64,000 nt of DNA. It comes from Pseudomonas graminis (GTDB taxonomy: Bacteria > Pseudomonadota > Gammaproteobacteria > Pseudomonadales > Pseudomonadaceae). The position numbers and the translations under genes are program-made. The number at the start of each line of letters is the position of its first letter. Positions within the stretch are counted from its first letter, which is position 1. The stretch lies in assembly GCF_013201545.1 (NCBI RefSeq), contig NZ_CP053746.1:1577001-1641000 (forward strand), in the 5' to 3' direction. Below, piece by piece: positions 30,541 through 43,371 of the stretch. Below the pieces are notes generated by a model. The model ran no database searches and was not told the DNA's origin. It saw only the letters and a program-made list of their open reading frames with translations.

Positions 30541-31092
30541 ATGAAGTTGCTGATTCTCGATCGGGACGGGGTGATCAATCAGGACTCCGACGCCTACATC
30601 AAGTCGGTGGAGGAATGGGTTCCGATCCCTGGCTCAATCGAGGCAATTGCGCAACTGAGCAAAGCCGGCTGGACGGTGGCAGTGGCTACCAACCAGTCTG
30701 GCATCGCTCGCGGTTACTACGATCTCGCAACGCTCGATGCCATGCACGCACGCCTGCGTGAACTCGTGGCGGAGGAGGGTGGCGAGGTCGGACTGGTTGT
30801 TTATTGCCCCCATGGGCCGGACGCGAGTTGCGATTGCCGCAAGCCAAAACCGGGGATGCTGAAGACAATTGCCCGCCATTACGCCATCGATTTACGTGGC
30901 GTGTGGTTTGTAGGCGATAGCAAGGGTGACCTGGAGGCGGCGGTGGCCGTCGATTCACAACCTGTTCTGGTCATGACCGGCAAAGGTCAGAAGACGCGAA
31001 GCGGTGCATTACCCGCAGGCACGTTGGTTTTTGACGATCTGGCGGCGGTTGCCGCAGAACTTATTCACAACAGCGCCCCGTTGAACGGCTAA
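30541..31092 (+). CDS. gmhB: D-glycero-beta-D-manno-heptose 1,7-bisphosphate 7-phosphatase
   Basis: A 183-residue HAD phosphatase for the ADP-heptose pathway of LPS core synthesis. The nucleophile is Asp7 in LDRDGVIN with Asp9 as acid. A zinc-binding loop with Cys89, His91, Cys97 and Cys99 (CPHGPDASCDC) distinguishes GmhB from histidinol phosphatases. Neighbouring plsC and lpxL also serve the envelope. The family call is strong; substrate anomer is by family inference. Confidence 0.93.
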   Translation: MKLLILDRDGVINQDSDAYIKSVEEWVPIPGSIEAIAQLSKAGWTVAVATNQSGIARGYYDLATLDAMHARLRELVAEEGGEVGLVVYCPHGPDASCDCRKPKPGMLKTIARHYAIDLRGVWFVGDSKGDLEAAVAVDSQPVLVMTGKGQKTRSGALPAGTLVFDDLAAVAAELIHNSAPLNG

Positions 31093-31148
31093 CGGCTATT
31101 CAACGGCTCGCTCAATTCGGGTAATTTCCCGTAACGGTAAAAGCAGCT

Positions 31149-31919
31149 ATGTCGATTGTGCAGGCCATCAGGATTTTCTTCTTTTACCTGCTGCTGGGCA
31201 CTACCGCCCTGCTGTGGTGTTCGCTGAGTTTCTTTATTGCACCTTTCCTGCCGTTCCGTCTTCGTTATCGCTTCATCAATGTGTACTGGTGCCGCTGCGC
31301 CTTGTGGCTGACCCGCGTTTTCCTCAACATCAAAGTCAACGTCACCGGCCAGGAAAATATTCCCGAGACACCGTGCGTGATTGTCTCCAACCACCAGAGC
31401 ACGTGGGAAACGTTTTTTCTCTCGGCCCACTTTCAGCCTTTGAGCCAAGTGCTTAAGCGGGAGCTGTTGTACGTGCCATTCTTTGGCTGGGCCATGGCGA
31501 TGCTGCGTCCCATCGCCATCGATCGCAACAATCCCAAAGCCGCGCTTAAAGTCGTGGCAAAGAAAGGCGACGAGTTGCTAAAAGACCGGGTCTGGGTGCT
31601 GATCTTCCCTGAAGGCACACGCGTACCCTACGGCCAGATCGGAAAGTTCTCGCGCAGTGGTTCGGCACTGGCCGTAAACGCTGACTTGCCCGTTCTGCCT
31701 ATTTCCCACAATGCCGGCCGCTATTGGCCGAAAGAGGGATGGGGCAAAAAGCAGGGCACTATTGAAGTTGTGATTGGCGAACCGATGTACGCAGAGGGGA
31801 CTGGTCCTCGCGCAATTGCTGCGCTTAACGATCGAGTGTCAGCGTGGAACGAACAAACCCAGCGCGACTTGGGATCGCCCGCAATGCCCGCACCTGCACC
31901 CGAGAAAACACCGGCGTGA
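31149..31919 (+). CDS. plsC: 1-acyl-sn-glycerol-3-phosphate acyltransferase
   Basis: A 256-residue membrane enzyme that acylates lysophosphatidic acid to phosphatidic acid. An N-terminal membrane segment spans about residues 8-36. The catalytic motif is NHQSTWE at 81-87 (His82, Glu87 in the HX4D/E form) and the phosphate-binding block is FPEGTR at 153-158. The equivalent P. aeruginosa gene, beside gyrB, has been called lptA. Here three accessory genes separate it from gyrB. A DnaA box follows the stop (31922-31930). Confidence 0.93.
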   Translation: MSIVQAIRIFFFYLLLGTTALLWCSLSFFIAPFLPFRLRYRFINVYWCRCALWLTRVFLNIKVNVTGQENIPETPCVIVSNHQSTWETFFLSAHFQPLSQVLKRELLYVPFFGWAMAMLRPIAIDRNNPKAALKVVAKKGDELLKDRVWVLIFPEGTRVPYGQIGKFSRSGSALAVNADLPVLPISHNAGRYWPKEGWGKKQGTIEVVIGEPMYAEGTGPRAIAALNDRVSAWNEQTQRDLGSPAMPAPAPEKTPA

Positions 31920-32064
31920 ATTGTGGATAACCTGTGCACGAATAAATCAGAACCTGAAGAATTCGCTGCTAACTCGTTAATTTAAATGCTTATTTCTTCA
32001 GGCGCTCAAAACGCCAAAACGTGCATAAGTTTTTTCTCATCGTCTGCCGATGACCTGAAAAGAC

Positions 32065-32093
32065 CGGTCTTGAGCCTGTGCAGCCCAAGACCG
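32065..32093. terminator. Stem-loop between converging plsC and the MFS gene
   Basis: The inverted repeat CGGTCTTG (32065-32072) and CAAGACCG (32086-32093) has a 13-nt loop. There is no T tract on either side, so a terminator role is only plausible. Nothing else stands out in the 183 bp plsC-MFS spacer apart from the DnaA box at 31922. Confidence 0.4.
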
Positions 32094-32102
32094 TTATGTG
32101 AA

Positions 32103-33290
32103 TCAAGCCGTTCTAGTCGGCGCTGAAATTCGCAGAGTGCAGAGCGCTCCCACACCCACCAACACAATCCCCCCACACGCCGCTGCGACAAATCCCATGG
32201 CGGGGGAAACGCTGTCGATCGCGAATCCCACAATCGGCGCGGACAATGTCTGACCTATTCGGTACGCCGAATCGTGCAACCCCATCACTTCACCTCTCAC
32301 GCTGGAAGGCGCCAGCTTGGCGACGGCTTCCGAGCCTGCGGCCAGCGTCGGTGTGCACAGCAAATTGGTGGGCAACAGCGCGAGCATCAGCCACCACCAG
32401 ACGTCATCAAAAAACACTACGGGCAGCAGCAGCAGGCTCATTGCCAAGGCGAGTTTCATCTGCGACCACGACCTGTGAACAATCCCGTGCACGTACCCAC
32501 CGACAATGGAGGCAATGGACATGGCGGCGATGACATACCCGGTAAAGGCAAGTTGATCGCTGGCGCGCAGCACGGCGATCAGTGCCAGCTCGGTGCCATA
32601 CAACACGAACAACGCACCCGCACTGACGAACATTACCGCCAGCAAACGGCCGCTCATCCAGGTGCGGAGTTTGGGACGTACGCGATCAGGATTTGCAGCG
32701 ACTTCATCCACATTGCGCGTCGGCCAGTTCAACACATAGAGCACGACATAGGAGAGCGCGCGCCAGAGGCCGATGCCCGCCAGGGTGGCAGTCGCCGAAT
32801 AGGTAGTGATCAACAGGATGCCAGTGGCGGGCCCGATGACGAAGGAAAGCTCCATGAGCATCATGTTGAGCGAGTAGGCAGGCCGGCGCTGATCCTCCGG
32901 TACCAGACTGGCAACGAACTGCCTGGCAAGCGAACCCGTCGGCACCGTAAAAAGACCGGCTACAAAAGCCAGGAGGACGTAGAACCAGTAGCTCACCATC
33001 GGCAGCAGGATCCAGGCGAGGGTCGACAGCGTCCCGCATACAGCCACCACCGGGCGTAGGCCGTGACGGTCAATCATCCGGCCGAGGAGGGGAGAGCCCA
33101 CGGCAAAACCCAAGGCGGTCGCGGTCCCCACTACGCCCGCATCAAAATAGCTGCCGCCCATTTCATTGAGCACATGCAGGCTCAACGTGAGCCCCATGAT
33201 AGTCAGCGGCAGCCCCGCAACGAACATAAAGAACGTGGCAGGCAGCACTCGGGGGATAGCCAGCACTTTCTGGTACTTGCGAATCGACAT
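32103..33290 (-). CDS. MFS transporter, substrate unknown
   Basis: A 395-residue major facilitator protein with about 12 hydrophobic segments in two halves and a long central loop near residues 190-210. The signature GRMIDRHGLRPV (about residue 70) is the MFS loop 2-3 motif. It resembles drug/sugar efflux-type MFS proteins, but no substrate can be named. I chose the ATG at 33290 (MSIRKYQKV), with AAGGAG at 33301-33306; the longer frame is unsupported. It is divergent from the acyltransferase pair and lies in an apparent insertion between plsC and gyrB. Confidence 0.82.
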   Translation of the reverse strand: MSIRKYQKVLAIPRVLPATFFMFVAGLPLTIMGLTLSLHVLNEMGGSYFDAGVVGTATALGFAVGSPLLGRMIDRHGLRPVVAVCGTLSTLAWILLPMVSYWFYVLLAFVAGLFTVPTGSLARQFVASLVPEDQRRPAYSLNMMLMELSFVIGPATGILLITTYSATATLAGIGLWRALSYVVLYVLNWPTRNVDEVAANPDRVRPKLRTWMSGRLLAVMFVSAGALFVLYGTELALIAVLRASDQLAFTGYVIAAMSIASIVGGYVHGIVHRSWSQMKLALAMSLLLLPVVFFDDVWWWLMLALLPTNLLCTPTLAAGSEAVAKLAPSSVRGEVMGLHDSAYRIGQTLSAPIVGFAIDSVSPAMGFVAAACGGIVLVGVGALCTLRISAPTRTA

Positions 33291-33630
33291 AAGACTGAGG
33301 CTCCTTGGTCGTACATCTGTCCTGATGCAACGTTTCAATCGGCGGGAATCCAGGTTTTTACCGCTGTCATTCGCCACTCAAGGCGCAACGACACTAACCT
33401 GCCTAATAAAATCTATCGTTCGAGTTTCAGGGCCAAATTATTGGCTGACAGGGCATGCAGGTAATCCGCATCTCGATTAGAGATGCCAATTAGACGTGCA
33501 TCACCCCCAGTGTATCGTTCGAGCTCAAAACCATTTCCAACCCTCTCGATATCGCGCGTCCCCGACGGCGTGAGCGTCACAGCGGTGAATGGATCGAACC
33601 GACATGACCCTGATCTCGCGCGGAGGCTGT
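33291..33630. other. 340 bp divergent spacer with an 11-bp direct repeat
   Basis: This spacer separates the MFS gene from the first acyltransferase gene and must carry both promoters. It holds two exact copies of TATCGTTCGAG at 33414-33424 and 33513-33523, 99 bp apart. By eye it is more AT-rich than its flanks. No credible coding frame or RNA gene was seen. Confidence 0.55.
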
Positions 33631-34746
33631 ATGAATACGTTGGGTGACCTGGCGTCCAGAAGAAACAACAACTTCAACCTGATCAGAATGCTGGCCGCTA
33701 CGGCGGTACTGATCTCCCACAGTTACCCTCTTGCACTCGGCCGTGATGCGATCGAGCCGCTCTCGAAATGGATTGGCCTGTCACTGGGTGAACTCGCGGT
33801 AATCACATTCTTCTGCGTCTCCGGCTTTTTTATCTCCCTTAGTCGCGATCGCGCGGCCAGCACGACGGATTTTTTCATCGCTCGGTTTCTGCGCATCTAT
33901 CCTGCGCTAACACTTGTGCTGCTGCTCAGCGTGTTTCTGATCGGACCCTTGTTTACGACACTGGGTCCGTCGGAATATTTCAGCTCAGGTGAAACGTACG
34001 GTTATCTAACCCATAACCTGACGCTCTTCAGCATGAAATTCCAGCTGCCTGGCGTTTTCGAGAACAACCCTTGGCCCGGCATCAACGGGTCGCTGTGGAC
34101 ACTCTTTTACGAGGTCACACTCTATGTACTGGTCGGCGGACTTGGCGCATTCGCGTTCAACAGTGAGGGACGCAAATTCGCGGGCTTTCTAATGTTCTAC
34201 GCTGCGCTGTACGTCACCTTCAAAGCCTTGATGCTGAACACCACGCTGCTCGCAGATTTCCACCGTGCCGAGTTCTTCTTCACGTGGAGTTTGCCGTTTG
34301 TGCTGGGCATGTCGTTCTACCGATATCGCGACTATATCCCGCATCGATTTATTGGCTTCCTGCCTTTCGCCGCGTTAGCCGTCTGCACTTGGCGCACGCC
34401 GTATTTCTTTGAGTGCTTTGTGCTGGCCTGGGCGTATTTGATTTTCTACCTCGGGTTTGCCACTCGCCCCGTGACCGACCGTTACAACCAGCTGGGTGAT
34501 TACTCGTACGGTGTTTATATCTATGCATTCCCGATTCAGGAAATCCTCGCCCATCTGTTCAAAGGCATTGGGCCTGTCAGCATGATGCTGCTCGCGTTCC
34601 CGCTTGTGCTAATGGCAGCCATATTGTCTTGGCACCTTATCGAGAAGCCGGCCATGGCGTGGCGCCATGGGCTTGCCGGGGTTTTTAGCAGTGGCCTGGA
34701 CAGCTTGAAAACCCGTTGGATCAGAGCAGGGAAGGGTACCGCATGA
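33631..34746 (+). CDS. Acyltransferase-3 family membrane protein (first of two)
   Basis: A 371-residue polytopic membrane protein with about 10 hydrophobic segments, matching the OafA/NolL acyltransferase-3 family that O-acylates sugars of surface polysaccharides. The N-terminal NLIRMLAATAVLISHSYPL carries the family's conserved Arg and His, and SLWTLFYEV is the matching mid-protein block. There is no C-terminal SGNH domain. The ATG at 33631 follows CGGAGG; an ATG at 33604 is an alternative. A second member follows 61 bp later. The acceptor is unknown. Confidence 0.85.
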   Translation: MNTLGDLASRRNNNFNLIRMLAATAVLISHSYPLALGRDAIEPLSKWIGLSLGELAVITFFCVSGFFISLSRDRAASTTDFFIARFLRIYPALTLVLLLSVFLIGPLFTTLGPSEYFSSGETYGYLTHNLTLFSMKFQLPGVFENNPWPGINGSLWTLFYEVTLYVLVGGLGAFAFNSEGRKFAGFLMFYAALYVTFKALMLNTTLLADFHRAEFFFTWSLPFVLGMSFYRYRDYIPHRFIGFLPFAALAVCTWRTPYFFECFVLAWAYLIFYLGFATRPVTDRYNQLGDYSYGVYIYAFPIQEILAHLFKGIGPVSMMLLAFPLVLMAAILSWHLIEKPAMAWRHGLAGVFSSGLDSLKTRWIRAGKGTA

Positions 34747-34807
34747 TGACCTGCGCACTGGGGAAGGATCTAAACGCATACGGCATTGGTTCTACAGGGA
34801 GTTTGCG

Positions 34808-35956
34808 ATGAAAAGATTCCAGGTGCTGGACGGCTTCCGGGGCATCTGCGCGCTTAGCGTTGCGGTTTATCACATGCACATTCCACAGAGTTTCGGCGAA
34901 TGGGCGTTCTTTAGAAATGCTCATTACATGGTTAGCTTTTTCTTCATCCTGAGCGGCTTTGTCATGGTTCACACCTATGGGCAGCGGCTGGCAACGACGG
35001 ACCAGTTCAGGCAGTTTTTCATCACTCGCACCTTTCGACTGTACCCCTTGCACGTCTTTGTACTTCTGCTCGCCATTGCGCTGGAGGTTATGAAGCTGGG
35101 CGCGGAGCATGCCGGCATAGCGTTCAATCAGCCCAGCTTCACCGGACAGCGTGCGCCCGAGGAAATCATTCCCAACCTGCTGCTGTTGCAATCCTGGTGG
35201 CCGGGATTCAATCCGCAGTCCTTCAACTTTCCGGCGTGGAGTATCAGTGTCGAGTACTACCTCTACATGATCTTCGCGGGAATACTCGTGTGTACTCCGC
35301 GCTTTGCCATGCTGATATTTCTGGTTATTACTCTGACGGCTACGGCTTGCCTCTCCCTGGGACTTGTCTTCCTGATGGAGCCCGCCTTGCAAGGCCTGTC
35401 CTGTTTCTTCGCAGGCGTGATGACCTATCAGATCTATCAGCTCATCCATGACAAGAGCATTCCGCGCTGGCTGCACACAGCGTTGGAAGTGGTCGGGATC
35501 TGCCTGACAGTGAACTTGCTGGTGAGTAACGCCGATCACAAACAGATCATTCTGATGTTGAGCTTCTGCGCGCTGATGCTGATTTTCTCGTTTGAGGGAG
35601 GGGTCATTTCAACCCTGTTGAAGGCTGGCCCCTTTGAAAAACTGGGCACGCTCTCCTACTCGATCTACATGACCCATGCGATGGTGCTATTCGCCTTTAC
35701 ACTCGCCATGCTGCTGGTGGGGAAAATCACCGGCCACGCTATCGTCACCTACGCCGGCGCTTTGCCAGGTCCGATGCTTTCTTTCAACAACCCAGTGGCT
35801 GATAACTTCCTGCTGCTTGGCTTATTGATCATCATCGTGGGCATATCTGGGGTCAGCTACCGCTTCATCGAACAGCGAGGTATTGAATGGGGCAAACGCT
35901 TGAGCAGGCGAGGGAGGATCACGTCGGCGATCAATCCAATCAAAACCGTTAGCTGA
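34808..35956 (+). CDS. Acyltransferase-3 family membrane protein (second of two)
   Basis: A 382-residue polytopic membrane protein of the same family as the preceding gene but clearly diverged from it. LDGFRGICALSVAVYHMH near residue 6 carries the catalytic-type His, and WSISVEYYLYMI near 144 is the second signature. No SGNH domain is attached. GGGAG lies about 8 nt before the ATG. The two genes probably form an operon ended by the hairpin at 35968-36004. Likely role: acetylation or acylation of an exopolysaccharide, O-antigen or glycan; the substrate is not deducible. Confidence 0.85.
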   Translation: MKRFQVLDGFRGICALSVAVYHMHIPQSFGEWAFFRNAHYMVSFFFILSGFVMVHTYGQRLATTDQFRQFFITRTFRLYPLHVFVLLLAIALEVMKLGAEHAGIAFNQPSFTGQRAPEEIIPNLLLLQSWWPGFNPQSFNFPAWSISVEYYLYMIFAGILVCTPRFAMLIFLVITLTATACLSLGLVFLMEPALQGLSCFFAGVMTYQIYQLIHDKSIPRWLHTALEVVGICLTVNLLVSNADHKQIILMLSFCALMLIFSFEGGVISTLLKAGPFEKLGTLSYSIYMTHAMVLFAFTLAMLLVGKITGHAIVTYAGALPGPMLSFNNPVADNFLLLGLLIIIVGISGVSYRFIEQRGIEWGKRLSRRGRITSAINPIKTVS

Positions 35957-35967
35957 ATCCTCAAACA

Positions 35968-36004
35968 AAACAGCCCCAATCGATTCGCATCGTTGGGGCT
36001 GTTT
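35968..36004. terminator. Bidirectional terminator between acyltransferase and gyrB
   Basis: A 12-bp stem, AAACAGCCCCAA (35968-35979) with TTGGGGCTGTTT (35993-36004), lies between the two converging stops. A- and T-rich ends make it usable from both strands. Confidence 0.85.
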
Positions 36005-36020
36005 CGTTAGCGGCTGAACC

Positions 36021-39546
<3,526 letters not shown>

Positions 39547-39559
39547 CGATCAACTGCTG

Positions 39560-40663
39560 TTACAGGCGCATCGGCATAACGACATAGGCCGAGTCGTCGT
39601 TGCCTGACTCCTGCACCAAAGCGCTGCTGTTCGAATCCGAAAGAATCAGACGGACTTGCTCCGTGGTCATGACACCCAGTACGTCGAGCAGGTAGCTCAC
39701 GTTAAATCCGATCTCAAGAGAGCTGCCGTTGTAGTCGACGCTGATTTCTTCCTCGGCTTCTTCCTGCTCCGGGTTGTTCGCTTGAATCTTCAACTGACCG
39801 TTGGCCAACTGAAGGCGGATACCTCGATATTTTTCGTTGGAGAGAATCGCCGTACGGCTGAACGCCTCGCGCAGTGCCTGACGATCACCGACGACTAGCT
39901 TGTCACCGCCCTTGGGCAGCACTCGCTCGTAGTCAGGGAATTTGCCGTCGACAAGCTTGGATGTGAACGTGAACTCACCTGTGGTCGCGCGAATGTGATG
40001 CTGACCCAGCACGATGCTGACCAGGCCGTCTTGCTCAGTCAGCAGTCGCGCCAGTTCCAGGATGCCCTTACGCGGCACGATCACCTGGTGACGGTCAGCC
40101 TGCTCGATCTCTGCAGCCATGGAACACATCGCAAGACGATGCCCATCAGTTGCGACCGCGCGGAGAATGCCCGACTGAACTTCAAGCAGCATGCCGTTGA
40201 GGTAGTAGCGAACGTCCTGCTGGGCCATGGCAAAGCTGGTGCGCTCGATCAAGCGGCGCAGCTTGCTTTGAATAAGGCTGAACGTAAGCGAACCCGGACC
40301 TTCTTCCACAGTGGGGAAGTCATTGGCAGGCAGGGTAGAAAGCGTAAAGCGGCTGCGACCCGCTTTGACAATCAGCTTTTGCTCGTCGAGCTTGATGTCA
40401 ATCAGTGCGTCATTGGGAATGCTTTTGCAGATGTCCATCAGCTTGCGCGCGGGGACGGTGATTTCGCCCGGCTCAGCAGGCTCTTCCAACTGCACGCGGC
40501 CGACCAGCTCGACTTCGAGGTCCGTACCGGTCAAAGACAACTGCTGGCCCTCAACGACCAAAAGTACGTTCGAAAGAACCGGCAAGGTCTGACGGCGTTC
40601 GACAACGCCCGCGACCAGTTGCAGGGGTTTCAACAGGGCTTCGCGTTGAATGGTGAAATGCAT
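39560..40663 (-). CDS. dnaN: DNA polymerase III beta subunit (sliding clamp)
   Basis: A 367-residue protein whose homodimer rings DNA and tethers polymerase III. The three repeated clamp domains are visible, beginning MHFTIQREALLKPLQLVAGV and ending SAYVVMPMRL, the C-terminal pocket that binds partner peptides. The length equals other Pseudomonas clamps. It lies 35 bp downstream of dnaA and 13 bp upstream of recF. Confidence 0.98.
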   Translation of the reverse strand: MHFTIQREALLKPLQLVAGVVERRQTLPVLSNVLLVVEGQQLSLTGTDLEVELVGRVQLEEPAEPGEITVPARKLMDICKSIPNDALIDIKLDEQKLIVKAGRSRFTLSTLPANDFPTVEEGPGSLTFSLIQSKLRRLIERTSFAMAQQDVRYYLNGMLLEVQSGILRAVATDGHRLAMCSMAAEIEQADRHQVIVPRKGILELARLLTEQDGLVSIVLGQHHIRATTGEFTFTSKLVDGKFPDYERVLPKGGDKLVVGDRQALREAFSRTAILSNEKYRGIRLQLANGQLKIQANNPEQEEAEEEISVDYNGSSLEIGFNVSYLLDVLGVMTTEQVRLILSDSNSSALVQESGNDDSAYVVMPMRL

Positions 40664-40698
40664 GGTCTAGTCCCTTGCCTTGATAAGCTGCGTCAGCG

Positions 40699-42234
40699 TC
40701 ACGTTGTCAATGTCCGCAGCAGGTTCTTGTAGTCCTCGCGGATGTCCGCATCGGATTCTTTCAATTCGTTGATCTTCCGGCACGCGTGCAACACCGTTGT
40801 GTGGTCACGGCCGCCAAACACATCGCCGATTTCCGGAAGACTGTGGTTGGTCAGTTCCTTGGACAATGCCATCGCCACTTGCCGCGGTCTTGCGACAGAC
40901 CTCGAACGGCGCTTCGACAGCAAGTCGGAGATCTTGATCTTGTAGTACTCGGCAACGGTCCGCTGAATGTTATCCACACTCACCAGCTTGTCTTGCAACG
41001 CAAGCAAATCCTTCAACGATTCACGGATCAGTTCGATGGTGATGTCTCGGCCCATGAAGTGCGAGTGAGCGATGACACGCTTCAGCGCACCCTCAAGCTC
41101 ACGCACGTTAGACCGGATGCGCTGAGCGATGAAGAACGCGGCGTCATGAGGGAGATCGACTTTCGCCTGATCTGCCTTCTTCATCAAAATCGCTACCCGC
41201 GTTTCCAGCTCCGGTGGCTCGACCGCGACTGTCAGGCCCCAGCCGAAACGTGACTTCAAGCGCTCTTCCAGGCCTTCGATCTCTTTAGGGTAGCGGTCAC
41301 TCGTAAGAATAACCTGCTGCCCCCCCTCCAGAAGCGCGTTGAAGGTGTGGAAAAACTCTTCCTGGGAACGCTCTTTGCGGGCGAAAAATTGAATGTCATC
41401 GATCAGCAGTGCATCGACTGAGCGATAGAAGCGTTTGAACTCATTGATTGCATTGAGCTGAAGCGCCTTGACCATATCCGCCACAAAACGCTCGGAGTGC
41501 AAATACACAACCTTGGCATTCGGGTTCTTCTTGAGCAAGTGGTTACCCACGGCATGCATCAAGTGAGTCTTACCTAAACCCACGCCGCCATACAGAAAGA
41601 GCGGGTTGTAACCGTGTTTGGGATTGTCCGCTACCTGCCAGGCGGCCGCTCGAGCCAACTGGTTGGATTTACCTTCGACAAAATTTTCGAACGTAAAGGT
41701 CCTGTTCAGATAGCTAGTGTGCTTCAGCGCGCCCTCAACTTGAACACTACGCTGCTCGGCGCGAGCAGGAGCTTGCTGGGAACTGGCGCCTGCCATCGGA
41801 TCGAAGCTCGCCCGGGAAGGTTCGTCTTCGACATTCAAGGAGGTCTGAATCATCGGAGCAGGCGTTGCGACGGACTGCGGTGCCGGTGAGGCCACCGGGG
41901 CATCGTTGTTGCTCGCGTTCTGAGCGGCCTGAGATGCGGCAGCAGCTGCAGCGAGCGGTGCGTTCGGGGCTGCACGTGGCGCTGAACTACGCTTGCTGCC
42001 TATTAATAAGGAAAGCGCGGGCGCGACTCCCTGACCGTGCTCGCCCAGCAGCTCGAGCAATCGGCTCAGGTACTTCTCATTCACCCAGTCCAGCACAAAT
42101 CGGTTGGGCGCATACACGCGCAATTCGTCGCCTTCGGCTTCAACCTGTAACGGACGGATCCAGGTGTTGAATTGCTGGGCAGGCAGCTCATCGCGCAAGA
42201 GCTCAACGCATTGCTGCCAAAGTTCCACTGACAC
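40699..42234 (-). CDS. dnaA: Chromosomal replication initiator DnaA
   Basis: A 511-residue AAA+ initiator that binds DnaA boxes and opens oriC. Domain I covers about residues 1-80. Domain II is an Ala/Pro/Gln-rich linker to about residue 165. Domain III has Walker A GGVGLGKT at 216-223 and Walker B LLIDDIQF. Domain IV holds the DNA-binding signature [13 protein letters not shown] near the end. It is transcribed away from oriC, and a DnaA box overlaps the likely -35 region, indicating autoregulation. Confidence 0.99.
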   Translation of the reverse strand: MSVELWQQCVELLRDELPAQQFNTWIRPLQVEAEGDELRVYAPNRFVLDWVNEKYLSRLLELLGEHGQGVAPALSLLIGSKRSSAPRAAPNAPLAAAAAASQAAQNASNNDAPVASPAPQSVATPAPMIQTSLNVEDEPSRASFDPMAGASSQQAPARAEQRSVQVEGALKHTSYLNRTFTFENFVEGKSNQLARAAAWQVADNPKHGYNPLFLYGGVGLGKTHLMHAVGNHLLKKNPNAKVVYLHSERFVADMVKALQLNAINEFKRFYRSVDALLIDDIQFFARKERSQEEFFHTFNALLEGGQQVILTSDRYPKEIEGLEERLKSRFGWGLTVAVEPPELETRVAILMKKADQAKVDLPHDAAFFIAQRIRSNVRELEGALKRVIAHSHFMGRDITIELIRESLKDLLALQDKLVSVDNIQRTVAEYYKIKISDLLSKRRSRSVARPRQVAMALSKELTNHSLPEIGDVFGGRDHTTVLHACRKINELKESDADIREDYKNLLRTLTT

Positions 42235-42280
42235 AAATATCCCCTAGGTTCCGAAGCCGGCGCGGCAAAAACAAGCCGCC

Positions 42281-42309
42281 ATTGTAACCACCCGTAGCGG
42301 ACTTATCCA
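42281..42309 (-). promoter_or_regulatory. Probable dnaA promoter with overlapping DnaA box
   Basis: Read on the minus strand: -35 TGGATA (42304-42309), a 17-bp spacer and -10 TACAAT (42281-42286). The perfect DnaA box at 42303-42311 covers the -35 element. Confidence 0.55.
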
Positions 42310-42650
42310 CATGAAGGTAGGGCGCCGACTCATGAAACCAAACAGAAAGTCCTAAACAGAACGACCAGCGGTGGATAGTTAAGGTCTGTGGATAACCTAG
42401 CCTCAGCTCGTTGCATAAACCCGGTCTGAAACCTGTGGATAAAGCAACTGTGGATAAATGCTCATTCTATCCACAGCTTGTAGCCAGCTGTCACACAACC
42501 GCAGCACCGTTTGTGGACAGACTTTCTTCGCTCTGTACACCACGTGATGCAGGGCTTGTAGAGCCTTATCCACAGAAATCCCCGCCTTAAGCTTTTATAA
42601 GCTTTACAAAGAAGCTTTAAATACCTTCCTTCTTTATTTCTATATCTACG
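42303..42650. other. oriC: Chromosomal replication origin oriC
   Basis: The dnaA-rpmH spacer holds five perfect DnaA boxes (TTATCCACA or complement) at 42303-42311, 42387-42395, 42434-42442, 42449-42457 and 42566-42574. A one-mismatch box lies at 42467-42475. To their right is an AT-rich stretch (about 42588-42650) with three AAGCTTT repeats starting at 42589, 42599 and 42612, the likely unwinding element. Location and content are those of the known Pseudomonas origin. No gene lies in 42235-42818. Confidence 0.95.
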
Positions 42651-42729
42651 TGCCAAGAATGCACCGCCCGATCTCTCGCTGTCGATGGAATGCACTCAGC
42701 AAGTAAGTGCAAGAAACATTGGTTGGAAA

Positions 42730-42758
42730 TTGACCTGCGTGCCCGCTTTCTCTAGAAT
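42730..42758 (+). promoter_or_regulatory. Sigma-70 promoter of rpmH
   Basis: -35 TTGACC (42730-42735), a 17-bp spacer and -10 TAGAAT (42753-42758) place transcription start at about 42765, some 54 bp ahead of rpmH. Confidence 0.8.
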
Positions 42759-42818
42759 CCCCGGTCTCTTAAAACGGGGGCCATTCCGGCCCGTTGTGGA
42801 CGAACCAGGTAACACGCC

Positions 42819-42953
42819 ATGAAACGTACTTTCCAACCCAGCACTATCAAGCGCGCTCGCACCCACGGTTTCCGTGCTCGTATGGCCACCAAAAACGGTC
42901 GCGCAGTTCTGTCGCGTCGTCGCGCCAAAGGCCGTAAGCGTCTGGCAGTTTGA
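42819..42953 (+). CDS. rpmH: Ribosomal protein bL34
   Basis: A 44-residue, strongly basic protein of the large ribosomal subunit. The sequence begins [18 protein letters not shown] and ends GRKRLAV, the universal L34 pattern. It is the first gene to the right of oriC, reading away from it, with a consensus sigma-70 promoter upstream. rnpA starts 13 bp after the stop, the usual rpmH-rnpA pairing. Confidence 0.98.
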
Positions 42954-42966
42954 TTAATCGGCACAG

Positions 42967-43371
42967 GTGGTGAGTCAGGACTTCAGTCGGGAAAAGCGTT
43001 TGCTGACACCCCGGCATTTCAAGGCAGTCTTTGACTCCCCTACCGGCAAGGTTCCGGGGAAAAATCTCCTGCTCCTTGTGCGCAACAACGACCTTGATCA
43101 TCCCCGTCTCGGGCTGGTGATCGGCAAGAAGAGCGTGAAGCTCTCCGTCGAGCGCAACCGTTTGAAACGCCTGATGCGTGAGTCGTTTCGCCTTCACCAG
43201 GACAACCTGGTTGGATGGGATATCGTCGTCGTTGCACGCAAAGGCTTGGGTGACATTGAAAACCCCGAATTGATTCAGCATTTCGGCAAGCTCTGGAAAC
43301 GTCTGGCGCGCAGCCGGCCCAATCCCGAACTTAAAACCGAAACTGCGGGGGTAGACAGTCCTGATGCGTAA
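42967..43371 (+). CDS. rnpA: Ribonuclease P protein component
   Basis: A 134-residue basic protein that partners the RNase P RNA in 5' tRNA maturation. The conserved RNR block is in [15 protein letters not shown] (about residues 61-75), and [10 protein letters not shown] near residue 13 is the N-terminal signature. Two GTG codons (42967, 42970) can start it; homologues begin MVSxDF, so I chose 42967. It overlaps yidD by 8 bp. Confidence 0.95.
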   Translation: MVSQDFSREKRLLTPRHFKAVFDSPTGKVPGKNLLLLVRNNDLDHPRLGLVIGKKSVKLSVERNRLKRLMRESFRLHQDNLVGWDIVVVARKGLGDIENPELIQHFGKLWKRLARSRPNPELKTETAGVDSPDA

